From Clostridiales bacterium (lineage in GTDB: Bacteria; Bacillota; Clostridia; Saccharofermentanales; Saccharofermentanaceae), in contig JAFZZM010000016.1 in the NCBI GenBank assembly GCA_017615755.1, forward strand, positions 21,755 through 85,754: 64,000 bases of DNA. The letters are read 5' to 3'. Below are positions 42,720-51,958 of the stretch, piece after piece. Both the position numbers and the translations under genes were made by a program. A model generated the notes under the pieces. The model had not been told where the DNA came from. It made no database searches and was given only the letters and a program-made list of their open reading frames with translations. Position 1 is the first letter of the stretch; each line of letters begins with the position of its first letter.

Positions 42720-43655
42720 ATGGAACGTGCACCCATGATCCTGAACGATGAAATGGTAATGACCAAGTGCCCTGTGCGCCCGGATTCCGGGCACAAGGGC
42801 ACTTTTGGCAGACTTCTGGTCTATGCCGGAAGCGTTGGTATGGGCGGTGCCGCTTATATGGCCGCGTCTTCTGCGCTCCGAAGCGGTGTGGGCCTGGTCT
42901 ATATCCTTACGGAGAGAGCACTTATCACGCCGTTGATGACGATGTGTCCGGAGGCGCTTAGTATCGCGATCCCGGATAACGCCATGGAAGATCCTGTTTC
43001 CAAACTGGTTCCGCTCCGTGCCGCAGGGATCTCGGATCCGAGCTGGTTTCCGGAAGCTTTGCGTGATAAAGACGCCTGTCTGATCGGTCCCGGTGTTCCG
43101 CCGGATCGAAAAGAACTGGCCGTCAATGTTGTGATCGCGGCGAAGACCGCGCCGCATCTGGTCCTCGATGCCGGTGCACTGTCGCTTCTGGCCCAGGATG
43201 AGCAGGTAAGAAAAGCAGTCTTTTCCCGTGTTTCTCTCGGGCTTGCTCCGGCGGTGCTGACACCGCATATCGGTGAATTCACAAGACTCTGCCACGGATA
43301 TCAGGCCGGCGATATGGCAGCGGCAAGTGCTTTTGCCACGGAGAACGGTGTCGTGCTGGTACTGAAAAGTAACCAAACGAACATATTTACTCCGGACGGG
43401 AAGTGGTATAGTAATCAGGAAGGGAACTCGGGCCTGGCAAAAGGTGGTTCCGGCGATGTACTGGCCGGACTTCTTTCCGGACTTCTCGCACAGGGAATGA
43501 CGGAAGAGGATGCGGCGGCTTCTGCAGTGCGGATCCATAGCCTTGCAGGACGGCTCTGTTCAGAAGAACATGGTAAGAGAGCGATGCTCCCGACGATGCT
43601 CTGGCAATATTTTGGTGAATGCTTCAAGATGTTGAAGTGGGAAGAAGGAATGTAA
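42720..43655 (+). CDS. nnrD: ADP/ATP-dependent NAD(P)H-hydrate dehydratase
   Basis: A 311-residue ribokinase-fold repair enzyme that dehydrates S-NAD(P)HX. Key segments are HKGTFGRLLVYAGSVGMGGAA, LTPHIGEF and the anion-hole/ATP motif GLAKGGSGDVLAG. It lacks the N-terminal epimerase (NnrE) domain found in the common fusion, so the epimerase must be elsewhere. AGAGGTGAG precedes the ATG. alr follows immediately. Confidence 0.9.
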   Translation: MERAPMILNDEMVMTKCPVRPDSGHKGTFGRLLVYAGSVGMGGAAYMAASSALRSGVGLVYILTERALITPLMTMCPEALSIAIPDNAMEDPVSKLVPLRAAGISDPSWFPEALRDKDACLIGPGVPPDRKELAVNVVIAAKTAPHLVLDAGALSLLAQDEQVRKAVFSRVSLGLAPAVLTPHIGEFTRLCHGYQAGDMAAASAFATENGVVLVLKSNQTNIFTPDGKWYSNQEGNSGLAKGGSGDVLAGLLSGLLAQGMTEEDAAASAVRIHSLAGRLCSEEHGKRAMLPTMLWQYFGECFKMLKWEEGM

Positions 43656-43657
43656 AC

Positions 43658-44845
43658 ATGATGGAGAATTTTCCGAACCGCTCATGGGCGGAGATCAATC
43701 TGGATATACTGGCTGAAAACATGCGTGAGATCCGGCGTGTGACCAAGCGCTCGGCGAAGATCATGGCGGTCGTTAAGGCCGACGCATACGGACACGGTGC
43801 GATCGAGACGGCAAGAGTGCTCTTGGAAAACGGTGCGGACAAGCTGGCCGTTTCCATGCTCGACGAGGCGATCGAGCTCCGTCAGAACGGTATCACGGCG
43901 CCGATCCTGATCCTGGGACACACCGACCCGAGACGTATTTCCCAGCTGATCGAAAATGACATCGAGCAGGCTGTTTACTCGCTTGAGTATGCTAAGGCTA
44001 TTTCCAAGAAAGCCATTATCCTGGAGCGTACGGCCAGGATCCATATCAAGTACGATACCGGCATGAACCGTCTGGGATTCCTGAAGGGTGAGTCTTCAGT
44101 CGAAGCGATCCTGGCGATCGCGGAACTTCCGGGCATTGAAATCGAGGGTATGTTCTCGCACTTTGCCATGTCCGATACCGACGATGATGAATATACCATG
44201 AAGCAGTTCGAATCTTTCACAAAGATGGCGGAAGAACTGGAAAAGCGCGGTCTGGTGATCCCGACCAAGCATATCTGTAACAGTGCCGGAATCCTTCGTT
44301 TCCCGCAGATGCATATGGATATGGTCCGCTCGGGCCTCATCACCTACGGCATGATGCCGAAGGGGTGCCCGGCTTCCTATACTGATTTTGAAGTGCGTCC
44401 GGCTATGACGCTGAAGTCCAGTGTCGTACACGTCAAGGAGATCCCGGTAGGGGAGACGATCAGCTACGGACGTCATTTTACGACCGAAAGACCAAGTACC
44501 ATCGCTACGATCGCAATCGGCTATGCAGACGGATATCTGCGCCGTTTGAGCAACCGTGCGGAAGTCCTGATCCATGGCAGGCGTGCTCCTGTTGTCGGTA
44601 ACATCTGCATGGATATGTGCATGGTGGACGTGACGGACTTTGACGAGAAACCGAAGGTCGGCGACGAGGTAGTGCTTTTCGGTAAGCAGAAGGCAAGAGG
44701 AATCGAGGCTGAGATCCCGGTCGATGAGATCTCCGATATGCTCGACACCATCAACTATGAGGTGACCTGCCTGGTCGGCAAGCGTATCCCTCGTGTATAC
44801 ATTAAGGACGGCAAGATCGTCCAGATGCACAGTTCGATCTGGTGA
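43658..44845 (+). CDS. alr: Alanine racemase
   Basis: A 395-residue PLP enzyme converting L- to D-alanine for peptidoglycan. The PLP lysine is Lys40 in VVKADAYGHG. The barrel segment KYDTGMNRLGF and the C-terminal Tyr region (ISYGRHFTTERPSTIATIAIGYADG) are intact. AAGGAA lies before the ATG at 43658, and a second ATG follows directly at 43661. The nnrD-alr adjacency is common in Bacillota. No toxin-antitoxin genes follow. Confidence 0.95.
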   Translation: MMENFPNRSWAEINLDILAENMREIRRVTKRSAKIMAVVKADAYGHGAIETARVLLENGADKLAVSMLDEAIELRQNGITAPILILGHTDPRRISQLIENDIEQAVYSLEYAKAISKKAIILERTARIHIKYDTGMNRLGFLKGESSVEAILAIAELPGIEIEGMFSHFAMSDTDDDEYTMKQFESFTKMAEELEKRGLVIPTKHICNSAGILRFPQMHMDMVRSGLITYGMMPKGCPASYTDFEVRPAMTLKSSVVHVKEIPVGETISYGRHFTTERPSTIATIAIGYADGYLRRLSNRAEVLIHGRRAPVVGNICMDMCMVDVTDFDEKPKVGDEVVLFGKQKARGIEAEIPVDEISDMLDTINYEVTCLVGKRIPRVYIKDGKIVQMHSSIW

Positions 44846-44858
44846 GCAGAAGTTCGGC

Positions 44859-44887
44859 TTGACTTTATGCTTGACACCTAGTATAAT
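44859..44887 (+). promoter_or_regulatory. rpmH promoter
   Basis: TTGACT (44859-44864), 17-bp spacer, TATAAT (44882-44887). Confidence 0.88.
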
Positions 44888-44956
44888 TCTATCGCTATTC
44901 GTATCGATTATTCGTGTAAGAAAAGGTAAAGAAACTAATTTTGGAGGTAGATCCAT

Positions 44957-45091
44957 ATGAAGATGACATATCAGCCTAAGAAAAGACAGAGATCGAAGGT
45001 TCACGGTTTCCGTGCAAGAATGAAGACCGCTACAGGCCGCGATGTTCTGAAGAGAAGAAGACTGAAGGGCAGAAAGAGTCTTACCGTATAA
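44957..45091 (+). CDS. rpmH: 50S ribosomal protein L34
   Basis: A 44-residue, highly basic protein with the complete L34 signature ([19 protein letters not shown], then [15 protein letters not shown]). It is a small gene just under the size limit of many ORF finders. TTGGAGGT precedes the ATG. First gene of the origin-type block that continues with rnpA, yidD, yidC, khpB, mnmE, mnmG and rsmG. Confidence 0.97.
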   Translation: MKMTYQPKKRQRSKVHGFRARMKTATGRDVLKRRRLKGRKSLTV

Positions 45092-45115
45092 GGATCACCC
45101 AAGTGGTCCTTTTTT
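45090..45115 (+). terminator. Terminator/attenuator between rpmH and rnpA
   Basis: AAGGATCAC (45090-45098) pairs with GTGGTCCTT (45103-45111), with one G-U pair and a CCAA loop, T run to 45115. Its stem begins in the rpmH stop codon. It probably lowers readthrough into rnpA. Confidence 0.85.
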
Positions 45116-45143
45116 ATAAGGAAACCGGGGGATATTTAGCTTA

Positions 45144-45524
45144 ATGTTGAAGTCGACGCAGACGTTGCGGTTTAATTATGAGTTTTCCCGTATCTATAAG
45201 AGGGGAAAGTTTTCGACCGGACGCTACCTGGCGGTACACGCCTTTAAGAGAAGTCCGAACCTGAAACACAATCTGACGCCGATCCCAGTTGATCTTCTGC
45301 GAGTCGGATTTACCAACAGCCACGGAAGGAAGACGGCAGTAGCCCGAAACCGTGCCAAGAGGCTGTTGCGTGCGGCATTTGCGAAATATGAACCGGATGT
45401 CCTTCTGGGGTATGACATTATTTTTCTGATGAGATCAGGAGACGTTCTTCCCACTTTTGCGGAAGTGGATAAAGAGATGGGAAGGCATCTTCGCAGTCTG
45501 GGATTATTGAAATCCGGAGAATGA
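45144..45524 (+). CDS. rnpA: Ribonuclease P protein component
   Basis: A 126-residue basic protein that assists the RNase P RNA in 5' tRNA maturation. The RNR signature is visible in GRKTAVARNRAKRLLRAAF, preceded by the FSRIYKRGK N-terminal patch. Located between rpmH and yidD as in most bacteria. Confidence 0.94.
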   Translation: MLKSTQTLRFNYEFSRIYKRGKFSTGRYLAVHAFKRSPNLKHNLTPIPVDLLRVGFTNSHGRKTAVARNRAKRLLRAAFAKYEPDVLLGYDIIFLMRSGDVLPTFAEVDKEMGRHLRSLGLLKSGE

Positions 45525-45526
45525 TT

Positions 45527-45736
45527 ATGAAGAAACTTGCGGTGAAACTGATTCGACTGTACCAGTCCTCGCACGGACCGGACCATGTCGGACATTGTCG
45601 TTTTTCACCGACTTGTTCGCAGTATACACTGGAAGCCATAGAAAAATATGGATTGATAAGAGGAGGTCTCAAGGGCCTCTGGCGTATTCTCCGTTGTAAT
45701 CCCCTGTGTAAAGGTGGCTATGACCCTCTTAAGTAA
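45527..45736 (+). CDS. yidD: Membrane protein insertion efficiency factor YidD
   Basis: A 69-residue protein with the conserved YidD core (RFSPTCSQYTLEAIEKYG, then CNPLCKGGYDP) and three cysteines. GGAG at 45516-45519 is 7 nt from the ATG at 45527. An ATG at 45521 overlapping the rnpA stop is too close to that site. It acts at the inner membrane together with YidC. Confidence 0.94.
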   Translation: MKKLAVKLIRLYQSSHGPDHVGHCRFSPTCSQYTLEAIEKYGLIRGGLKGLWRILRCNPLCKGGYDPLK

Positions 45737-45800
45737 TATGGTATACTTATGCCTAGCGCATCGTGCCGGCAAGGGGCATTGGAAGGAACAGGAGTAATAC

Positions 45801-46841
45801 ATGCAGTTAACGCTAATCTATAAGCTTGGAGCGGGTATCTGGACGCCGCTGACAGTGCTTTTCGGCTGGATGGCCAGTCTTCTCTATGAATATTTCGGAA
45901 GCTATGGTCTGGCTATCATTTTCTTGACCGTTATCATCCGCGGATGCACGCTTCCACTCAATATCCGTTCTCAGAAAGCCATGATGAAACAGCAGGCTCT
46001 GAGTGACAAACAGGCGGAGATCAAGAGAAAATACCCTGATGACAAGCAGAAGCAGGAAGAAGAGCTGCAGAAACTCTTCAAGGAGAACGGTATTTCTTCG
46101 TTGTCCGGTTGTCTTCTTCCGTTACTGCCGATCCTCTTCCTTTTCCCTATGTGGTACGTTGTACGTTGCCCGCTTCAGTACGTCATGGGCGTAAGCGAGA
46201 GCAACCTCAAGTCGATCGGTGAACTCCTCAGCCTGAAGAGTGTTACTTCCGATAATATCCCGCTCATCAATCTTCTGACTAAAGATGCCGGTGCTATGGT
46301 ACAGGTAGTCGGAAAAGGCCTGATCAAGGCAGAGCAGGTCCTCGATATGAAGTTCCTGGGACTCGATCTCGGACTTACACCAAGCATTAATCCGGGCAAG
46401 ATCGCCGGCGATCCGGGTACATATGTACCGCTCCTGATCGTTCCTGCACTCGTTCTTTTGACAACGATCGCCCAGACCCTGCTGACCAACATCACCAAGC
46501 CGAATGCAAAGCAGAAGAAGGAAGAGAAGAAGAGAGCGAAGCTGAACCCCGCGAACAACCAACCGGATGATCCGGCGGCAAGAACGGGTAAGATCTTCAC
46601 ATTCCTTATGCCGGCTCTTATGCTCTGGACCACGATCTCTTTGCCGGCCGCTTTTGGTTTCTACTGGATCATCGGTAACATCATGGGTATCGTTCAGATC
46701 GTACTGACATATTACATGTTCACCAAGCCGTTCGAAGAGAAGACCAGAGAACTCAAGGAACAGAAGAAGAACGCTTTTAAGAAGAAGTCCCAGCTCGCGA
46801 CAGAGACCGCCGGCGAGGGCTCCGCAAAGAAGAAGAAATAA
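45801..46841 (+). CDS. yidC: Membrane protein insertase YidC/Oxa1
   Basis: A 346-residue Oxa1-type insertase with five core helices. The first is near residues 35-60 (SYGLAIIFLTVIIRGCTLPL), which carries the conserved helix-1 arginine. It is followed by the cytoplasmic coiled coil (KRKYPDDKQKQEEELQKLF). The C-terminus is Lys-rich (SAKKKK), as expected for ribosome contact. No lipobox is seen. The extracytoplasmic insertion (about 135-200) is longer than in Bacillus SpoIIIJ. Confidence 0.93.
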   Translation: MQLTLIYKLGAGIWTPLTVLFGWMASLLYEYFGSYGLAIIFLTVIIRGCTLPLNIRSQKAMMKQQALSDKQAEIKRKYPDDKQKQEEELQKLFKENGISSLSGCLLPLLPILFLFPMWYVVRCPLQYVMGVSESNLKSIGELLSLKSVTSDNIPLINLLTKDAGAMVQVVGKGLIKAEQVLDMKFLGLDLGLTPSINPGKIAGDPGTYVPLLIVPALVLLTTIAQTLLTNITKPNAKQKKEEKKRAKLNPANNQPDDPAARTGKIFTFLMPALMLWTTISLPAAFGFYWIIGNIMGIVQIVLTYYMFTKPFEEKTRELKEQKKNAFKKKSQLATETAGEGSAKKKK

Positions 46842-46885
46842 ATAATCCGGATGCATGAGCATCTGTGACAAGGAGGATAGAGGCA

Positions 46886-47590
46886 ATGAAGAAGACGATC
46901 GAAAAAACAGCGAAGTCCGTCGATGAAGCTATTGAGCTGGCTTTGAGCGAACTCGGTGTTGAGAGAGAGGAAGCTCTTATTGAAGTTGTTGAGCAGGAGA
47001 AAGGTTTTCTTGGTTTAGGAACAAAGGAAGCAACTGTTCGTGTTACTGCAGAAGTAGAAGATGATGAAAGTTCGTCTTCTGATGAGGATGACAGTGACGT
47101 ATACTACGGCGATGACGAATCCTTCGAGGGTGATGAGGCCGGCGAAGCTGAAGATGCAGCAGTATCTTTTGTAGCAGAGGTTCTTTCCGGTATCGGCATC
47201 CACGGAAAACTGGATTCCTATCGTGAAGAAGACGTGATCTATATCACAGTCAATGGTCAGGACTGCGGTGCAGCGATCGGCCGTCACGGTGAGACACTGG
47301 ATTCCATCTCCTATCTGACAAATCTTGTTGCTAACCGTCATAGTGAAGAAAGACTGAGAGTCGTTCTTGATATCGGCGGCTACAGAAAGCATAGAGAAGA
47401 AGTTCTGATTTCCATGGCACATAAGGCTGCAAACCATGTTCTGCGCAGCAAGCGTGCTTTTGTCATGGAAGCGATGAACCCTGCTGAGCGCCGTATCGTT
47501 CATGCCGAACTCCAGGGCGTAAAGGGTGTAACCACTCACAGTGAGGGTGAAGAGCCGAATCGTAAGGTAGTTGTTACTCTCGAAGAGTAA
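46886..47590 (+). CDS. khpB: RNA-binding protein KhpB (Jag)
   Basis: A 234-residue protein. The Jag_N domain (residues 1-55, VDEAIELALSELGVEREEALIEV, then KGFLGLGTKEA) is followed by an acidic Ser/Asp/Glu linker, a KH domain around GAAIGRHGETLDSISYLTNL, and an R3H domain (SKRAFVMEAMNPAERRIVH). It partners KhpA in RNA binding and influences cell-wall growth. AAGGAGG lies upstream of the ATG at 46886. Confidence 0.93.
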   Translation: MKKTIEKTAKSVDEAIELALSELGVEREEALIEVVEQEKGFLGLGTKEATVRVTAEVEDDESSSSDEDDSDVYYGDDESFEGDEAGEAEDAAVSFVAEVLSGIGIHGKLDSYREEDVIYITVNGQDCGAAIGRHGETLDSISYLTNLVANRHSEERLRVVLDIGGYRKHREEVLISMAHKAANHVLRSKRAFVMEAMNPAERRIVHAELQGVKGVTTHSEGEEPNRKVVVTLEE

Positions 47591-47618
47591 TACCGATTCT
47601 TTTGGGAGGCGATCGTTT

Positions 47619-49052
47619 TTGGAAAAGCCGTATTGTGCATGTGCCACGCCGCCCGGAGTCAGTGGAATCGCAGTGATCCGTATGGCAGGAGAAGGGTCTT
47701 CCGAAGTGGCAGATCAGGTATTCTGCGTCAAGCGTGCTGCCAATGAGGCGAAAACCGTCAAGGAAATGGCAGGTTATACGGTCGCTTATGGAACGATCGT
47801 CGATCCTTCAACGAAGAATGTGATCGATGAGGTGATGGTGACACGTTTTTGTGCACCGCACTCTTATACAGGTGAAGAAGCTATAGAGATCTCTTGTCAT
47901 GGCGGTGTGACCGTAAGGCAAGAGATCCTTCGCGTTTTACTGGAAAACGGCGCGCGTATGGCACAGCCGGGTGAGTTTACCCGTAAGGCCTTTATGGCCG
48001 GTAAGATCGACCTTTCCCAGGCGGAAGCGGTCATGGACGTGATCGCGGCCGATTCGGATCTCGCACTTCGTGCTGCGCAGTCCCAGCTTCAGGGTTCCCT
48101 GAGCCAGAAGGTCAAAGAGATCTCGACGGACCTTTACGGTGTCATGGCAGTCTTTGAGCTCTGGATCGATGAACTGGATGATGAGGACGAGCAGGAGACG
48201 AAGAGGTCTCATGCCGAAGGGCTGGAGAAGATCGCATCCCGTATCCGCGATCTGGCCGATACTTATAAGCAGGGCCGTATCCTTTCGGAGAGAATGCATA
48301 TCGTTATCTGTGGCGTGCCGAACAGCGGAAAATCGTCGCTTCTGAACTCTTTGAGCGGATATGACAGAGCGATCGTTACGGATATCCCCGGAACGACGAG
48401 AGATACGCTGGAAGTCCTGACCAGTCTTGGAGGTGTTCCGGTCAAGCTGATCGATACCGCAGGTATCCGCGAAACCGACGACGTTGTCGAAGCAATCGGT
48501 GTGGACCGTGCAACGGCGGCGCTGAATGAAGCGGATCTTATCTTGTGGCTGGTTTCTACCGAAGAGGAAGAATCGGCGATCGAAGATATGATCGACCCGC
48601 TCATGGCATTGCCGAAAACAACGAAGATCGCACTCTTGATCAGTAAGTCCGATACTTCTCCGGAAGAAGAGGTAAAAGCTCAGGAGCAGAAAGTGAGATC
48701 CCTCATTGCGAAAAAGGGATACGACAGAATACCTGACCTCATTTCCGGTCTGTCTTCGAAGACGGGAGAGGGACTTTCGGAGGTCGAGGGTTTTGTCCGC
48801 AGTACATATGAGGAGCTGGGCGCCGCATCTACGGCAGGACTGCTTCTCACAAACAGAAGACATTTCGAACTTCTGTCTTCTGCTTTGGAAAAAGTCATGG
48901 AATGCATACAGCGCCTTCGTGCGGGAGAGAGTCTCGAGGGACCTTCCTTGCTCCTTCGTACGGCGCTCGAAGAATTAGGAGAGATCACCGGCGAGTCGGT
49001 GAGCGACACACTGGTAGATACGATCTTCTCACGTTTCTGCGTGGGAAAATAA
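47619..49052 (+). CDS. mnmE: tRNA modification GTPase MnmE
   Basis: A 477-residue GTPase that, with MnmG, installs the carboxymethylaminomethyl group on wobble uridine 34. GGGAGG at 47604-47609 selects the TTG start at 47619 (LEKPYCACATPPGVSGIAVIR). The G domain has GVPNSGKSS, DIPGTTRD and DTAGIRE. The C-terminus FCVGK provides the catalytic Cys (C-x-G-K). It lies 28 bp after khpB. Confidence 0.96.
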   Translation: MEKPYCACATPPGVSGIAVIRMAGEGSSEVADQVFCVKRAANEAKTVKEMAGYTVAYGTIVDPSTKNVIDEVMVTRFCAPHSYTGEEAIEISCHGGVTVRQEILRVLLENGARMAQPGEFTRKAFMAGKIDLSQAEAVMDVIAADSDLALRAAQSQLQGSLSQKVKEISTDLYGVMAVFELWIDELDDEDEQETKRSHAEGLEKIASRIRDLADTYKQGRILSERMHIVICGVPNSGKSSLLNSLSGYDRAIVTDIPGTTRDTLEVLTSLGGVPVKLIDTAGIRETDDVVEAIGVDRATAALNEADLILWLVSTEEEESAIEDMIDPLMALPKTTKIALLISKSDTSPEEEVKAQEQKVRSLIAKKGYDRIPDLISGLSSKTGEGLSEVEGFVRSTYEELGAASTAGLLLTNRRHFELLSSALEKVMECIQRLRAGESLEGPSLLLRTALEELGEITGESVSDTLVDTIFSRFCVGK

Positions 49053-49068
49053 GGAGAACGGAAGTAAC

Positions 49069-51030
49069 ATGGGATCCTGGGAGAGTCTAAAAGAAAACCC
49101 ATTCTGGTATGAGGCAGGAAGCTTTGACGTGGCAGTGATCGGCGCAGGTCACGCAGGATGCGAAGCGGCCTTTGCCTGCGCACATCTTGGCCTTTCTACA
49201 GTGCTTTTTACACTGCATCTGGACCAGCTGGCCAATCTTCCTTGTAACCCGAGTATCGGCGGTACGGCGAAGGGACAACTTGTCCGTGAGATCGATGCGC
49301 TTGGCGGCGTGATGGGCGAGATGGCGGATATTTCCGCGATCCAGACCCGTATGCTCAACCGTTCAAAAGGACCTGCCGTGTTCTCCCCGCGTGCGCAGAT
49401 GGACCGTGCGGCTTACAGCCGTCGCATGAAGGAGCGCATCGAGAAAGAAGAGGATATTTCGCTTGTACAGGGCGAGATCGTCGAGCTTTTCTGGAACGAA
49501 GAAGACGGGAAAAAGACGATCGATGGTGTACGTACCCGTAGCGGCGCCTGCTATCACGTAAAAGCAGCCGTCGTCTGCTCCGGTACCTATATGGAAGCCA
49601 GGACCATCCGTGGAGAAGTGATCCTGGAGAGCGGACCGGACGGATTATCCCGTTCTGTCGGCCTTTCCAAGAGCATGGCCGAAGCAGGCATTCCTATGCA
49701 GCGATTTAAGACCGGAACACCGGTACGCGTGAATGCAAGAACCGTAGATACTTCCGTGATGGAGATCCAGCCGGGTGAGCCGGATATGCCGCCGTTTTCT
49801 TTCAAGAAAGAGATGGAGGGATTTACGCCGAGAGAAGACCAGATCCCTTGCTATGCGATCTGGACGACCCCGGAAACACGAAGAATCATTACGGATAACA
49901 TGGACCGTTCGCCGCTCTACAGCGGTGTCATCGAAGGCACGGGACCGAGATACTGCCCGTCCATCGAGGATAAGTTCATGCGTTTTAAAGAGAAGAGCCG
50001 CCATCAGATCTTCGTGGAGCCGATGGGCGAGAACACGCAGGAGCTTTATCTGCAGGGATTCAGCACGAGCCTTCCGGAAGACGTGCAGGTGCAGATGGTG
50101 CACTCCCTTCCGGGTTTGGAAAAAGCACACATCCAGCGTGCGGCCTATGCAATCGAATATGACTGTATCGATCCGACTTCCATGGATCTTTCTTTGGAGT
50201 CGACGATTCTCCGCGGACTTTTCACGGCCGGCCAGATCAATGGTTCGTCCGGATATGAGGAAGCTGCGGCACAGGGCCTGATGGCCGGTATCAACGCGGC
50301 AAGAAAAGTGCTGGGCAAAGAACCGGTCATCCTTGACCGTTCCACCGCCTACATCGGCGTGCTGGTTGACGATCTGGTCACGAAGGGTACAAAAGAACCG
50401 TACCGCATGATGACGTCCCGCGCGGAATACCGTATTTTCCTGCGACAGGACAACGCAGACATGCGTCTTACCGAGCTCGGAAAAGAGATCGGCCTGATCG
50501 ATGATGAGCGCTACGCCGCTTTTGAAGCGAAAAAGAAGGCAATCGAAGACGAGAAAGCACGCCTGCGTTCTACGCATCTTCCGCCGAGCCCGGAATTGCA
50601 CGCGATCCTGGAAAAGTGCGGAAGCACACTGACCCAGTCCGGTATTTCCCTGGCGGAACTGATCAAGCGTCCGGAGATCCACTATGTCGATCTGGCACCT
50701 GTGGATGAAAAGCGTCCGGAGCTGTCTTCCGATGTGGTCTTTGCGGTGGAAGTGGACATTAAGTACGAAGGCTATCTGGCGCTCGAAGAAGAGCGTATCC
50801 GTAAGTTTGCGACCTTGGAGAAGAAAAAGCTCTCTCCTGACATTCCTTACGACCAGATCACGGGTCTTCGACTCGAAGCAAGAAGTAAACTGATGGAGAG
50901 AAAGCCGATGTCCCTGGGACAGGCTTCCCGTATTTCCGGTGTCTCTCCGGCCGATATCGCCGTTCTGCTTGTATATCTGGATGCGCAGAAGCGGCAAGCA
51001 CGTGAAGCAGGAGAGGAACAGCATGGATAA
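49069..51030 (+). CDS. mnmG: tRNA uridine-5-carboxymethylaminomethyl modification enzyme MnmG (GidA)
   Basis: A 653-residue FAD enzyme, partner of MnmE. The FAD motif is VIGAGHAGCEAA near residue 25, followed by CNPSIGGTAKGQLVREIDALGG. The GTGPRYCPSIEDKF block and the C-terminal helical domain (ASRISGVSPADIAVLLVYL) are present. Its end overlaps the rsmG start by 8 bp. Confidence 0.96.
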   Translation: MGSWESLKENPFWYEAGSFDVAVIGAGHAGCEAAFACAHLGLSTVLFTLHLDQLANLPCNPSIGGTAKGQLVREIDALGGVMGEMADISAIQTRMLNRSKGPAVFSPRAQMDRAAYSRRMKERIEKEEDISLVQGEIVELFWNEEDGKKTIDGVRTRSGACYHVKAAVVCSGTYMEARTIRGEVILESGPDGLSRSVGLSKSMAEAGIPMQRFKTGTPVRVNARTVDTSVMEIQPGEPDMPPFSFKKEMEGFTPREDQIPCYAIWTTPETRRIITDNMDRSPLYSGVIEGTGPRYCPSIEDKFMRFKEKSRHQIFVEPMGENTQELYLQGFSTSLPEDVQVQMVHSLPGLEKAHIQRAAYAIEYDCIDPTSMDLSLESTILRGLFTAGQINGSSGYEEAAAQGLMAGINAARKVLGKEPVILDRSTAYIGVLVDDLVTKGTKEPYRMMTSRAEYRIFLRQDNADMRLTELGKEIGLIDDERYAAFEAKKKAIEDEKARLRSTHLPPSPELHAILEKCGSTLTQSGISLAELIKRPEIHYVDLAPVDEKRPELSSDVVFAVEVDIKYEGYLALEEERIRKFATLEKKKLSPDIPYDQITGLRLEARSKLMERKPMSLGQASRISGVSPADIAVLLVYLDAQKRQAREAGEEQHG

Positions 51031-51958
51031 GAGAATCAAGCCGCAGGGCGGAAAAAACCTTTCTCCGGAAGAAAAGAGAGCCCTTCGCCGTAAGATGACC
51101 GGAGGTGGAAAAGAGCCGAAGAACAAAGAAAAGCAGGCTCCGTCCGATAAAGCAAAAGCACCCGCGCCGGCAGCTCCGCATCACGAGCCGATCGTGACCA
51201 GCGAAGAGGATATTTCCAAAGCCCACGAGATCTCTCCTTATCTGACATCCGGAAGTGAAGATATCTCGGTACCGCTTTCCGCAGAGAGCATCAAGGCCTT
51301 CCAGGTCTATGCCGCGATGCTGAGAAAGTGGAATGAGAAGATGAACCTGACCAACATCGTGGATGACCAGGGCATCGCCATCCGCCACTTTATTGACTCT
51401 TTGACACTGGTTTCCCGCATCGAAGACGAGGCGAGAAAGCAGGGCAGACAGAATCTGTCCCTGATCGACGTCGGTACCGGCGCCGGTTTCCCGGGCATTC
51501 CGCTGAAAGTGGCCATGGGTAATCTTTCGGTGACACTCCTGGATTCGCTGAAGAAACGCATCTCCTTTCTTGACGCCGTCTGCGAACAGCTGCAGCTGAA
51601 GGATATCCGTACTGTCCACGGACGTGCGGAAGAGTGCGCCAAAAACAAACTGTACAGAGAAAAGTTCGATATATCTACTGCCCGCGCCGTGGCAGCACTG
51701 CCGACACTTTGCGAATACTGTCTGCCTTATGTAAAAGTCGGCGGCATCTTCCTTGCCATGAAGGGTCATGTGGAAGAAGAGACCGAAGCAGCGCAGAAAG
51801 CTATCGTGACCTTGGGTGGTACTCTGGAAACGGTACATACTTTCACGCTTCCGGGTACGGATATGCAGCGTTCGATCGTAGTGATCAGAAAGATCCGTCC
51901 TACCCCGCCGAAATATCCGAGGGGACAGGGTAAGCCGGAGAAGGAGCCGATCCAATGA
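51023..51958 (+). CDS. rsmG: 16S rRNA (guanine527-N7)-methyltransferase RsmG with N-terminal extension
   Basis: A 311-residue protein, longer than the usual roughly 240. Residues 1 to about 80 are a disordered Lys/Glu/Pro/Ala-rich extension (KRALRRKMTGGGKEPKNKEK, then KAPAPAAPHHEP). The normal RsmG domain follows (YAAMLRKWNEKMNLTNI; SAM motif DVGTGAGFPGIPLK). GGAGAGG precedes the ATG at 51023, inside the mnmG end. Later starts without the extension lack a comparable ribosome binding site. It overlaps the AEC transporter start by 4 bp. Confidence 0.92.
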   Translation: MDKRIKPQGGKNLSPEEKRALRRKMTGGGKEPKNKEKQAPSDKAKAPAPAAPHHEPIVTSEEDISKAHEISPYLTSGSEDISVPLSAESIKAFQVYAAMLRKWNEKMNLTNIVDDQGIAIRHFIDSLTLVSRIEDEARKQGRQNLSLIDVGTGAGFPGIPLKVAMGNLSVTLLDSLKKRISFLDAVCEQLQLKDIRTVHGRAEECAKNKLYREKFDISTARAVAALPTLCEYCLPYVKVGGIFLAMKGHVEEETEAAQKAIVTLGGTLETVHTFTLPGTDMQRSIVVIRKIRPTPPKYPRGQGKPEKEPIQ

